Of a stretch of 64,000 nucleotides of DNA, positions 6,632-14,893 are shown one piece after another. The stretch is from Primorskyibacter sedentarius. Lineage in GTDB: Bacteria; Pseudomonadota; Alphaproteobacteria; Rhodobacterales; Rhodobacteraceae. A program made the translations under genes and the position numbers. Every line of letters begins with the position of its first letter. Position 1 is the stretch's first letter. A model generated the notes under the pieces. It had not been told where the DNA came from, did no database searches, and saw only the letters and a program-made list of their open reading frames with translations. The stretch covers positions 20,230 to 84,229 of the forward strand of contig NZ_SLZU01000017.1 in NCBI RefSeq assembly GCF_004342065.1. The letters run 5' to 3'.

Positions 6632-8911
6632 ATGAGCGTGGAAACCCGGGGCGCGCCGCGCCCCGGACCCGCCCGGGGGCCTCATGGCGGAAGGGTGGGG
6701 GCAGATAACCCTGGCGGTGCGAACCCCGTCCTGATCTTCTGGATCGTTACCGGATGGGTCGGATTCTGCCTGTTGCCGTGGTACATGGTCGAGGACGGCC
6801 TGTGGTCTTTCCGCTGGCTGGTGGGTGGCTATCCTTTCGATACGGATTACGCCCCCGGTGCCTTTTTGATTGCCCAGGCAGAGAAGCTTTGGCTGGCCCC
6901 GCTGCTGATCCCTCTGGCCCTGCCGCTCTTGGTGCTGCGCCGACCCAAGTCGGACCCGCTATACGCAAAAATCCTTATCCTCGCCGGGGCTTTGGGCTTT
7001 GGCTGGCTGATCGCGCAGGGCTTTGGCATCGGCATTCGCGGCTTCAGCTACGACTGGCTTCGGGCGCTCTTTGGCGAGATGGACGCGCGACAGTACGGCA
7101 TGGGCTACGGCGCGATGATCTGTGCGACGGCCTTTTTGTTTCTGCTGACACAGGGCATTGCTGCCCGTGGCGCAATCAACGGCGACGTTTTCGTCGTCAG
7201 CACCATCGGTGGCGTGATTGCCATCGTCACCGCGTTTGTTTTCTTCCCGATCGCCAAGATGCTGTTTGCCGCCTTCGTGACGGAGGACGGCACCTATTCC
7301 CTGTCCGTTTTCTTCGCGAAGTTCTTTGATGACCGGCTCTGGGGTCTGGGCTGCCTTTGGGGCGCGCGCTGCGGGGCAGCTTGGAATTCGCTTTTCCTTG
7401 CCATTGCCGTCGGTGTCATCACAACCGCGCTTGGCCTGTGCTTTGCGCTTGTCGTCACCCGTTCGGGCTTTCGCTTCAAGCGGGGTCTGAGGGCGCTGAC
7501 CGTGCTGCCCATCATCACGCCACCATTCGTCATCGGCCTTGCACTGATCCTGTTGTTCGGGCTTTCGGGCAGCGTGACGCAATTCGTCGCCGACCTGTTC
7601 GGCATCCCGCCGACCCGCTGGCTTTACGGTTTTCCCGGCGTGCTGATCGCGCAGGTGCTGGCCTTCACACCCATCGCTTTCCTCGTATTGATTGGCGTGG
7701 TCGAAGGTGTCTCGCCCTCGATGGAGGAAGCCGCCCAGACCCTTCGCGCCAACAAATGGCAGACTTTCCGCACGGTCTCTTTGCCCTTGATGCGGCCCGG
7801 GCTGGCCAATGCCTTCCTGCTTGGGTTCATTGAATCCATGGCAGATTTCGGCAACCCACTCGTGCTTGGCGGCAATTTCGACGTGTTGTCGACAGAGATT
7901 TTCTTTGCCATCGTGGGCGCGCAATACGATCAGGGCCGTGCCGCCGTTCTGGCTATGGTGCTCTTGTTCTTCACCCTTTCGGCCTTTTACGCGCAGCGCG
8001 CTTGGCTGGGAAAGAAAAGCTATACCACCGTCACCGGCAAAGGCGATGCGGGCGTGCACCCGCTGATGCCCGTGGGCCTGTCGGTTCCGGTGCTGACCAT
8101 CGCGTTGGGTTGGGCGGCGTTCACCATCATCGTCTACGCCATGATCCTTTACGGCAGCGTGGTAGAGCTTTGGGGCGTCAACAATTCGCTCACCTTCAAG
8201 CATTACGTCACCGCGTTTTCGGTCCGTTTCGAAGAGGCGGGCATCCGCTGGACCGGGGCCGCATGGGACAGTTTCTGGACCACCATCACAATCGCGGCCA
8301 TCGCCGCACCGCTGACAGCCGCGCTGGGTCTGGTGACAGCCTACCTGCTGACACGCCAAAGCTTTGCCGGCAAGAACGCGTTCGAATTTGGCACCATGCT
8401 CAGCTTCGCTATCCCCGGAACCGTGATCGGGGTCAGCTATATCCTGGCATTCAACGTCCCGCCGATCGAAATCACCGGCACTGGCATCATCCTTGTTATC
8501 AGTTTCATCTTCCGAAACATGCCGGTGGGCGTGCGGGCGGGCATCGCCAGCATGTCCCAACTTGACCGCTCGCTTGACGAGTCGTCGCTGACGCTGGGCG
8601 CGAATTCCTGGCAGACCTTCCGGCGGGTGATCCTGCCGTTGCTGCGCCCCGCGATCCTTGCGGCCCTGGTCTACAGCTTCGTGCGGGCGATGACGGCGAT
8701 TTCAGCGGTGATCTTTCTGGTCTCGGCGGAATACGACATGGCGACAAGCTATATAATCGGCCGGGTCGAGAACAACGATTACGGGCTCGCAATCGCCTAT
8801 TCCACGACGCTGATCTTCGTCATGCTGGCGGCGGTGGGCATTCTGCAACTTCTCGTCGGGCGGGTTCGCATCGGTCGGCGCACGCAACTCGTAACGGAGA
8901 CCCCGGTATGA
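6632..8911 (+). CDS. ABC transporter permease, fused double-domain (FbpB/AfuB type)
   Basis: A 759-residue inner-membrane protein with about 12 or more helices and two BPD-type permease halves, so one polypeptide forms the whole channel. Each half has an EAA coupling loop: EEAAQTLRANKWQTFR around residue 370 and DESSLTLGANSWQTFR around 650, both followed by LPL(M/L)RP. A cytoplasmic, proline-rich N-terminal tail of about 30 residues precedes the first helix. It starts six bases after the binding-protein stop and overlaps the ATPase gene by ATGA. The protein is longer than typical FbpB (about 500-700) because of extra N-terminal helices, seen in AfuB-like permeases. Confidence 0.92.
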   Translation: MSVETRGAPRPGPARGPHGGRVGADNPGGANPVLIFWIVTGWVGFCLLPWYMVEDGLWSFRWLVGGYPFDTDYAPGAFLIAQAEKLWLAPLLIPLALPLLVLRRPKSDPLYAKILILAGALGFGWLIAQGFGIGIRGFSYDWLRALFGEMDARQYGMGYGAMICATAFLFLLTQGIAARGAINGDVFVVSTIGGVIAIVTAFVFFPIAKMLFAAFVTEDGTYSLSVFFAKFFDDRLWGLGCLWGARCGAAWNSLFLAIAVGVITTALGLCFALVVTRSGFRFKRGLRALTVLPIITPPFVIGLALILLFGLSGSVTQFVADLFGIPPTRWLYGFPGVLIAQVLAFTPIAFLVLIGVVEGVSPSMEEAAQTLRANKWQTFRTVSLPLMRPGLANAFLLGFIESMADFGNPLVLGGNFDVLSTEIFFAIVGAQYDQGRAAVLAMVLLFFTLSAFYAQRAWLGKKSYTTVTGKGDAGVHPLMPVGLSVPVLTIALGWAAFTIIVYAMILYGSVVELWGVNNSLTFKHYVTAFSVRFEEAGIRWTGAAWDSFWTTITIAAIAAPLTAALGLVTAYLLTRQSFAGKNAFEFGTMLSFAIPGTVIGVSYILAFNVPPIEITGTGIILVISFIFRNMPVGVRAGIASMSQLDRSLDESSLTLGANSWQTFRRVILPLLRPAILAALVYSFVRAMTAISAVIFLVSAEYDMATSYIIGRVENNDYGLAIAYSTTLIFVMLAAVGILQLLVGRVRIGRRTQLVTETPV

Positions 8912-9975
8912 CAGCCACCATCTCGTCAAAAGCTGCCCCGGTCCGGTTCGAGGCCGTCACGAAACGGTTCGGCAAGGATGTGGTCGCGGTGGACGCCATC
9001 AACCTGCATGTCGAGGCGGGTAAGCTGGTGACTTTGCTTGGCCCCTCGGGCTGTGGCAAGACCACGACGCTGCGCATGATCGCCGGGCTGGAGATGGCCA
9101 GTTCGGGCCGTATCCTGATCGGCGACCGCGACGTGACCAAGCTGCCCGCAACCGACCGCGATGTCTCGATGGTGTTTCAGTCCTACGCGCTGTTTCCGCA
9201 TATGAGCGTTTTGGAAAACGTCACGTACGGGCTTACCTTTTCTGGCTTTGGCAAAGCCGAGGCCCGCAGCCGGGCGCTGGCGGGGCTGGATCTGGTGGGG
9301 CTCAAGGGGTTCGACGCGCGTCTTCCGTCAGAGCTTTCCGGCGGTCAGCAACAGCGTGTGGCCGTCGCCCGCGCATTGGTGCTGGAGCCGCAGGTGCTGC
9401 TGTTCGACGAGCCGCTGTCAAATCTCGACGCCAAATTGCGCAGGCAGGTGCGGGAGGACATTCGCGCCATCCAGCAGGACCTTGGCCTGACGGTCGTCTA
9501 CGTGACCCACGATCAGGAAGAGGCGCTCGCAGTCTCTGACGAGATTGTGGTGATGCGCAATGCCGCCATCGCCCAGATCGGAACGCCGCGGCAGCTTTAC
9601 GATACGCCGAACGACCGTTTCGTGGCCGATTTCATTGGCGAGGCGAATTTGATCGCCTGCCAGATCGTCGCGGTAGAGGGGGACATGGCCACCATCGAGA
9701 TCGAAGGCTACCGCCATTCTCTGCCGTCGCGTGGAATGGCGACTGGCCCGGGCACCATCGCGGTGCGCCCCTCCAGGCTGCTGATCGGGGCGGACCGGGG
9801 CATTCCCGCCACGGTCGCCAAGGCCACCTATGTCGGCGTGCGTATGGAATACACGCTCACCGGTGCCTTCGGTCAGGTCTTTGCCGTGCACGATGATGTT
9901 GATGCCCCGCTCGAACCTGGCGCGAAGATCACCATGTCGTTCGCCGACAAGGGTCCCGTTCTGCTGCCGGAGTAA
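8908..9975 (+). CDS. ABC transporter ATP-binding protein (FbpC/AfuC type)
   Basis: A 355-residue ATPase that drives the importer. It has Walker A GPSGCGKTT, Q-loop VFQSYALFP, signature LSGGQQQR, Walker B VLLFDEPLSNLD and the switch His in VTHDQ. The C-terminal 110 residues form a TOBE-type domain, as in sugar and iron importers of this group. Its ATG overlaps the permease stop by four bases, and the next gene begins four bases after its stop, so transporter and phosphatase are co-expressed. Confidence 0.93.
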   Translation: MTATISSKAAPVRFEAVTKRFGKDVVAVDAINLHVEAGKLVTLLGPSGCGKTTTLRMIAGLEMASSGRILIGDRDVTKLPATDRDVSMVFQSYALFPHMSVLENVTYGLTFSGFGKAEARSRALAGLDLVGLKGFDARLPSELSGGQQQRVAVARALVLEPQVLLFDEPLSNLDAKLRRQVREDIRAIQQDLGLTVVYVTHDQEEALAVSDEIVVMRNAAIAQIGTPRQLYDTPNDRFVADFIGEANLIACQIVAVEGDMATIEIEGYRHSLPSRGMATGPGTIAVRPSRLLIGADRGIPATVAKATYVGVRMEYTLTGAFGQVFAVHDDVDAPLEPGAKITMSFADKGPVLLPE

Positions 9976-9979
9976 GTGC

Positions 9980-10543
9980 TTGGCGCAGCTTGTCTTTGTC
10001 AGCCACCCCGAAGTGAATATCGACCCTTCGGTGCCGGTCCCTGAATGGGGGTTGAGCGACGTTGGTCGGCACCGTGCATCGGTTCTGGCCCGGTCTCCGG
10101 TCGTGGCCGGGGCGACCGCGCTGATTTGCAGCGAAGAACGCAAGGCGCAGGACACCGCCGGTATTTTGTCGTCGCATCTGGGTATCGCCTGTTTGACCGA
10201 TGCCCGGCTTGGCGAAAATGATCGCAGCGCTACCGGCTTCCTATGCCCTGCCGATTTCGAAGAAGCAGCTGACAGGTTCTTTTCCCACCCGGGCGAAAGC
10301 TTCCGTGGTTGGGAAAGGGCCGTCGACGCGCAAGCACGGATCGAGGCAGCGGTACGGGATCTCGCCCGCGACCACGCCTTGGGTGATCTGGTGACCGTGT
10401 CACACGGGGCGGTGGGGACGTTGCTTTACTGTGCGCTGATGGGCATTGCGATTGACCGTCAGCACGACCAACCGTTCCAGGGGCATTACTGGCGCGCCAC
10501 CCTTCCGTCACTCAGGCCCCAACATGGTTGGCGCCCTTTCTGA
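9980..10543 (+). CDS. histidine-phosphatase superfamily protein with altered RHG motif
   Basis: A 187-residue protein of the phosphoglycerate-mutase-like histidine phosphatase superfamily. It probably starts at TTG 9980, four bases after the ATPase stop; the upstream part of the frame lies inside the ATPase gene. The N-terminal catalytic motif, usually RHGE, reads FVSHPEVN, so the histidine is kept but the preceding arginine is serine. Further family elements are WGLSDVGRHRA, ICSEERKAQDTA and the C-terminal catalytic TVSHGAVGTLL. Its place right after an AfuABC-type importer suggests action on imported phosphate esters, or a regulatory role if activity is lost. It converges with the inositol-phosphatase-like gene. 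Confidence 0.78.
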   Translation: MAQLVFVSHPEVNIDPSVPVPEWGLSDVGRHRASVLARSPVVAGATALICSEERKAQDTAGILSSHLGIACLTDARLGENDRSATGFLCPADFEEAADRFFSHPGESFRGWERAVDAQARIEAAVRDLARDHALGDLVTVSHGAVGTLLYCALMGIAIDRQHDQPFQGHYWRATLPSLRPQHGWRPF

Positions 10544-10557
10544 GCGGGCGCTTGGCG

Positions 10558-11343
10558 TTATGGGGCGCGCCAAGCACCGTCTGCGATTTCCACAAGCTCT
10601 GCAAACACCTGCGGGGCCGCGACGACAACCCTGCCACCTGCGCGGATCATCTCGCTCGCGTCCTGATCCTCGGCCCGTCCACCGGCTTCCTCCACCAGCA
10701 ATTGGCCCGCCAGACAATCCCAGGCATTCATATGCTCTTCGAGATATCCAAGAAGCCGGCCCGCCGCGACATAGGCAATCGACAGCGCGCCACTGGCATT
10801 GCGGTGAAACATCGTGCCTCTTTCAACGAGGGCGGTGAGAACTGGCAAGATGTTCGTTCGCGCCACCCGGTTGGAATACCCCACCGCGACCGTGCCACTG
10901 TCCAACGAAACATCCGTTCCCATCCGTAGCCGAACTGCATTGAGCGTTGCCCCGTGGCCGCGGATTGCGGCAAAGGTTTCGTCTGCATTCGGGTCATGGA
11001 TGACACCCAGTTGCGTTCTCCCGCCTGACACGCCCGCCAGAACGACCGTCCATGCAGGAATTCCGTTCACGAAATTCGTGGTGCCATCAATCGGATCGAT
11101 GACCCAGTCAAAGCCGCTTGACCCCGATGCCGAGCCGAACTCCTCTCCAACGATCCCATCGCCGGGGAACGCGTTTGAGATTTTTTGGCGGATAAAGTCC
11201 TCCACCGCCTTGTCGGCCTCACTCACCCAGTCCTGCGCGCCTTTGACCTCCACTGCCAGATTGGCCGGGTCATTGAAAAAGGACAACGCCAACTGCCCGG
11301 CCTGTTGACACAACTCAACTGCGAATTCGCCCCGATTGATCAT
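10558..11343 (-). CDS. inositol monophosphatase family protein
   Basis: A 261-residue metal-dependent phosphatase of the IMPase/FIG family. The three metal-binding motifs are present: the GEE triad in GIVGEEFG, DWVIDPIDGTTNFVNG, and MNAWDCLAGQLLVEEAGG near the C-terminus. The length matches bacterial SuhB/CysQ-like enzymes. An in-frame TTG at 11367 would add eight residues; the ATG at 11343 is taken as simpler. It hydrolyses a phosphomonoester such as inositol phosphate, histidinol phosphate, a hexose phosphate or 3'-phosphoadenosine phosphate, and sequence alone does not decide. It faces the histidine phosphatase tail to tail, 14 bases apart. Confidence 0.9.
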   Translation of the reverse strand: MINRGEFAVELCQQAGQLALSFFNDPANLAVEVKGAQDWVSEADKAVEDFIRQKISNAFPGDGIVGEEFGSASGSSGFDWVIDPIDGTTNFVNGIPAWTVVLAGVSGGRTQLGVIHDPNADETFAAIRGHGATLNAVRLRMGTDVSLDSGTVAVGYSNRVARTNILPVLTALVERGTMFHRNASGALSIAYVAAGRLLGYLEEHMNAWDCLAGQLLVEEAGGRAEDQDASEMIRAGGRVVVAAPQVFAELVEIADGAWRAP

Positions 11344-11706
11344 GCTGCCCAAACTCAGTTTCCCCAATCTTCCCGGTCATCCCACATGACGGAGCCTGAC
11401 CGTATCAGAGATCCATTCGCCGTGCACGGCCGTCGGCTGCGTCCGCAGCCCGGGTAACAGCGCGAGTTTGCCTTCCAGTCACCCCACAGCGAACACTATC
11501 AGGACGGCACCAGCACCCGGCCGCCATAGCGGAACGCCCGGACCAACTCCGCGTACTGGCCAGTAAACCTCTGCCGTCTGCCAACCCGCGTCGATGTGTC
11601 GGTCACGGTATCAACAGCGTACTTTCACGGGGCGCGACGCTGCAATTGCACCTTTGACGTGAAACTGCAATGGTCGCAACACGCAAGAGTATATGGGAGA
11701 AACTCC
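11344..11706. other. divergent intergenic region, IMPase / gamma-glutamyltransferase
   Basis: About 360 bp between divergent genes, expected to contain both promoters. A short palindrome TGCAATTGCA lies near 11641-11650 and could be an operator, though a ten-base palindrome is weak evidence. No coding potential is convincing. A GGGAGA ribosome site near 11694 serves the downstream gene. Confidence 0.45.
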
Positions 11707-13431
11707 ATGAGACGCATTTTCACAGGAGCGGTGTGCCTGGCCATGACAGTCGCACCGATGCTGCACGCCCAAGAGGCGGCGATCTTCTCTGGCAGCGACC
11801 GCGTGCACCCGGTCTACGCCAAGAATGGCATGGTTTCGGCACAGGAAGCGGTGGCGGCGCAGATCGGACTGGATATCCTTGAGGCAGGCGGCAATGCCGT
11901 GGACGCAGGTGTTGCCGTGGCCTTTGCCCTCGCCGTAACCTTGCCGCGTGCCGGGAATATCGGGGGCGGCGGGTTCATGATCGTCCATGATGCGGGAAGC
12001 GGTGAAACCAAGGCCATCGACTACCGGGAAATGGCGCCATCTTCGGCGGATCGCGACATGTTCCTTGACGACGAAGGCAATGCGGATAGCGAGCTTTCGC
12101 GCTTTACAGGTCTGGCCGTGGGTGTGCCCGGAACGGTTGCCGGGATGCAAATGGCGCTGGAAAACTACGGCAGCATGACGCTGGCCGAAGTGATCGAACC
12201 GGCAATTGCCCTTGCCCGCGACGGGATCGCGGTGACGCCCGGCCTTGCCGACAGCCTCAAGGGGCTTGAGGCCCGGCTGAAGAAATGGCCGGCCTCCGAA
12301 AGCATTTTCTACAAAGAAGGCGGCGGTTTTTACGAACCCGGCGAGACATTGGTGCAGGCCGATCTTGCCAATACCCTGCAGATGATCGCCGATGAAGGCA
12401 CAGACGGGTTTTACAAGGGCGAGACGGCAGCGAAGATCGCAGAGGCGGTGCAGGCCGCCGGGGGCCGCATAACTGTCGAGGACATGGCCAATTACACGCC
12501 GGTTTTGCGCGACCCGGTTCGTGGCACCTATCGCGGCTACGAGATCGTCTCGATGCCGCCCCCCAGTTCGGGCGGGGCGCATATCATCCAGATCCTCAAC
12601 GTTCTGGAAGATTACCCGATCTCTTTCCTTGGTCACAATTCGGCTGATACTATCCATCTGATGGCCGAAGCGATGAAACGCGCCTATGCTGACCGCTCGG
12701 AATATCTTGGCGACAGCGATTTTGTGGACGTGCCGCTGGCCGAGATCACTTCCAAGGACTATGCCGCCGATATCCGCGCGGGTATCAGCTTGAACGTCGC
12801 GACACCGTCGATCTCCATCAAACCCGGAAATCTTGCGCCTTACGAATCCGACCAGACCACGCATTTCTCGATCGTGGACAAGGATGGAAACGCGGTGTCC
12901 AACACCTACACGATCAACTTTTCCTATGGTTCCGGGATGGTCGCCGATGGCAGCGGCGTTCTGATGAACAACGAGATGGACGATTTCGCTGCCAAGCCCG
13001 GCGTTCCCAACGCCTATGGTCTGATTGGCGGGGATGCCAATGCCGTTGCAGGTGGCAAGCGGCCCCTTTCTTCGATGTCGCCGACGATTGTGATGAAGGA
13101 CGGAGAGGTGTTCATGGTCACCGGCTCGCCCGGAGGGTCGCGCATCATCACCACCACCTTGCAGGTCATCATGAATGTCATCGACCATGGAATGAACATT
13201 GCCGAGGCTTCCTTTGCGCCCCGCATCCACCACCAGTGGCTGCCGGATGAAATTCGGATCGAGGAGGGTATCAGCCTCGACGCGATCGGTTTGCTTGAAC
13301 AGCGCGGGCACAAGGTTCGCGAACAGTCGGTGATGGGGTCGACCCAGTCAATTCTGATCGACAAGGACAGCGGCTACCTCTTTGGCGCCTCGGATCCGCG
13401 TCGCGTCGATGCGGCAACCCTCGGGCATTGA
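11707..13431 (+). CDS. ggt: gamma-glutamyltransferase (exported)
   Basis: A 574-residue precursor of periplasmic gamma-glutamyltransferase, which cleaves glutathione and other gamma-glutamyl compounds. A signal peptide (residues 1-19, ending LHAQ) opens the protein. I chose the ATG at 11707 for its position after GGGAGA and just before the signal; longer starts add a non-signal stretch. The enzyme self-cleaves before a threonine, here T384 in DQTTHFSIVD, which becomes the catalytic residue of the small subunit. SYGSGMV and the late GSPGGSRI motif are also as expected, and the length is full. No partner genes adjoin it. Confidence 0.95.
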   Translation: MRRIFTGAVCLAMTVAPMLHAQEAAIFSGSDRVHPVYAKNGMVSAQEAVAAQIGLDILEAGGNAVDAGVAVAFALAVTLPRAGNIGGGGFMIVHDAGSGETKAIDYREMAPSSADRDMFLDDEGNADSELSRFTGLAVGVPGTVAGMQMALENYGSMTLAEVIEPAIALARDGIAVTPGLADSLKGLEARLKKWPASESIFYKEGGGFYEPGETLVQADLANTLQMIADEGTDGFYKGETAAKIAEAVQAAGGRITVEDMANYTPVLRDPVRGTYRGYEIVSMPPPSSGGAHIIQILNVLEDYPISFLGHNSADTIHLMAEAMKRAYADRSEYLGDSDFVDVPLAEITSKDYAADIRAGISLNVATPSISIKPGNLAPYESDQTTHFSIVDKDGNAVSNTYTINFSYGSGMVADGSGVLMNNEMDDFAAKPGVPNAYGLIGGDANAVAGGKRPLSSMSPTIVMKDGEVFMVTGSPGGSRIITTTLQVIMNVIDHGMNIAEASFAPRIHHQWLPDEIRIEEGISLDAIGLLEQRGHKVREQSVMGSTQSILIDKDSGYLFGASDPRRVDAATLGH

Positions 13432-13443
13432 GCCACAAACACA

Positions 13444-13471
13444 ATCGTCCCGGTGCCTGCGCCGGGGCGAT
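13444..13471 (+). terminator. hairpin after the gamma-glutamyltransferase gene
   Basis: ATCGTCCCGG pairs with CCGGGGCGAT (one G-T pair) around an eight-base loop, 12 bases after the stop codon. The following bases (CTTGCTT) are only mildly T-rich, so termination efficiency is uncertain. Confidence 0.5.
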
Positions 13472-13741
13472 CTTGCTTCGGCTAACGAATGGCTGCCGCT
13501 GCTCAGCACGGGGTCGTTAGGGCCCCGTCGCGTTTGACGGGATTGTGGCGTGAACCGGGACGTGCGGCGGATCTGACGCGTCTTTACCCTCCCGATGTTG
13601 TCGGCCCGAAAAGGGCCTGACCTCTGCTTGGGGTCACCTCTTGCTGGGCCCTCGCCGCCGAATCCATCCAGAACAAAATCAGGATTTCGCAAGGCAGAAC
13701 CCGTGACCGCCTCGCTGCGCCAAGCCCGCGCGGATGTCTCA

Positions 13742-13774
13742 AACTGTCTCATACTGTCTCGGGTTGAGACAGTT
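13742..13774. promoter_or_regulatory. operator-like dyad upstream of the dehydrogenase operon
   Basis: AACTGTCTCA at 13742-13751 is an exact reverse complement of TGAGACAGTT at 13765-13774. A third direct half-site TACTGTCTC lies between them at 13752-13760. The dyad ends 114 bases before the E1 alpha start. Ten-base perfect arms with the TGTCTC/GAGACA core suggest a dimeric regulator site, most simply for the AcoR-like protein encoded at 22.4-24.3 kb; that link is inference. Confidence 0.6.
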
Positions 13775-13888
13775 ACGCACTATCGCTCCCGGTCTCCCAA
13801 TGTGGATGTTGCTGACGCTCAGTTCGTCGCACAGGCTCCGATATGAACTTACGTGGCAGCATGCCGCAAACGACGGGAGGAGGAGTTC

Positions 13889-14878
13889 ATGTCACCGACA
13901 CGCGACGAACAGCATTGGATGTATCGCAACATGGTCACGAGCCGGAGGTTCGAGGAGACCATCGCGAAGATCTATTTCGAAGGTAAAACGCCGGTCTTCA
14001 ACATGGCCAACGGCCCGATCCCCGGCGAGATGCACCTGTCTGACGGGCAGGAGCCGGTGGCGGTGGGGGTCTGTGCGCACCTTACTCCCGAGGATGTGGT
14101 CACGGCCACCCACCGCCCGCACCATCAGGCCATCGCCAAGGGCGTCGATCTGGACAAGATGGCGGCCGAGATTTTCGGCAAGACGACCGGGCTCTCGGGC
14201 GGGCGCGGTGGGCATATGCACATCTTTGACCCGGACGTGAACTTTGCCTGCTCGGGTATCATCGCACAGGGCATGGGGCCTGCTGTCGGGGCCGCACTTT
14301 CGCGCAAGATGCAGGGCAAACCCGGCGTGGCCGTGGCGTTTCTTGGCGAAGGCGCGGTGAACCAGGGCGCCTGGCACGAGGCGATGAACCTTGCCGCCGT
14401 CTGGAAGCTGCCTTTCGTTTGCGTGATCGAGGATAACGCCTGGGGCATCTCTGTTGCGAAAAGCACGGCGACGTCCATCGCCAACAATGCCGACCGTGCC
14501 GCCGCCTATGGCATTCCGGGCACGCGGATCGAAGGCAATGACCCCTACGCCATCTACGAGGCGGCAGGCGCGGCCATCGCGCGCGCCCGCGCCGGAGAGG
14601 GGCCCTCGCTGATCGAGGTCGAGACCTACCGTCTGGCCGGGCATTTCATGGGCGACGCCGAAGGTTACCGCCCCGAGGGCGAGAAGGACGCGCTGTTCGA
14701 AAAGGACCCGATCCCGAAGATGCGCGCAAAGCTGCTGGCCGATGGTGTCGCCAGCGAGGCAGAACTGGACGCGATCGAGGCGGAAAGCGCCGCGCGCGTC
14801 GAGGCGGCAATCAAGTTTGCCCGCGAGAGCGCGGATCCGGCGCCCGAAGACGCGCTGACCGCCGTGTTTGCGGCCTGA
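13889..14878 (+). CDS. thiamine-dependent 2-oxoacid/acetoin dehydrogenase E1 alpha
   Basis: A 329-residue E1 alpha subunit. It carries the thiamine-diphosphate motif as GEGAVNQGAWHEAMN, ending in EDNAWGIS about 30 residues later, plus the family GRGGHMHI and THRPHHQAIAKG segments. The length matches acetoin dehydrogenase AcoA-type subunits better than branched-chain E1 alpha. The ATG at 13889 follows GGGAGGAGGAG. With E1 beta it decarboxylates or cleaves a 2-oxoacid or alpha-hydroxyketone and passes the acyl group to lipoyl-E2. It is the first gene of a long operon and probably controlled by the dyad upstream. The substrate is not certain; acetoin-like is favoured by size and by the AcoR-like regulator nearby. 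Confidence 0.88.
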   Translation: MSPTRDEQHWMYRNMVTSRRFEETIAKIYFEGKTPVFNMANGPIPGEMHLSDGQEPVAVGVCAHLTPEDVVTATHRPHHQAIAKGVDLDKMAAEIFGKTTGLSGGRGGHMHIFDPDVNFACSGIIAQGMGPAVGAALSRKMQGKPGVAVAFLGEGAVNQGAWHEAMNLAAVWKLPFVCVIEDNAWGISVAKSTATSIANNADRAAAYGIPGTRIEGNDPYAIYEAAGAAIARARAGEGPSLIEVETYRLAGHFMGDAEGYRPEGEKDALFEKDPIPKMRAKLLADGVASEAELDAIEAESAARVEAAIKFARESADPAPEDALTAVFAA

Positions 14879-14893
14879 AGGGGAGGATGACCA

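Larger units (their letters stand above)
13432..13888. other. 457-bp region upstream of the dehydrogenase operon
   Basis: Apart from the hairpin at 13444-13471 and the operator-like dyad at 13742-13774, no gene is visible. The promoter of the long 13.9-22.3 kb operon must be here. I looked for a sigma-54 site (GG-N10-GC) between the dyad and the start codon. The best candidate, GTGGCAGCATGCCGCA near 13853, has the wrong spacing (nine). Confidence 0.5.

Noticed and set aside
6959..8560. Long open frame antisense to the permease gene (533 codons, minus strand)
   Set aside because: It mirrors a high-GC gene in the opposite frame, has no family resemblance, an extreme His/Gln/Asp/Arg composition and no ribosome site; the permease on the plus strand has clear motifs and gene overlaps.
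5603..9975. Annotation of the ABC importer as an iron transporter
   Set aside because: The Tyr-Tyr iron ligands of FbpA are not visible and the context is phosphatases, so the generic label would mislead.
11611..13311. 566-codon open frame antisense to gamma-glutamyltransferase
   Set aside because: Same shadow pattern; the plus-strand protein contains all catalytic motifs of the family.
13840..13888. Possible sigma-54 promoter before the dehydrogenase operon (GTGGCAGCATGCCGCA)
   Set aside because: The GG and GC elements are nine bases apart, not ten, and the presumed regulator lacks the sigma-54 contact loop.
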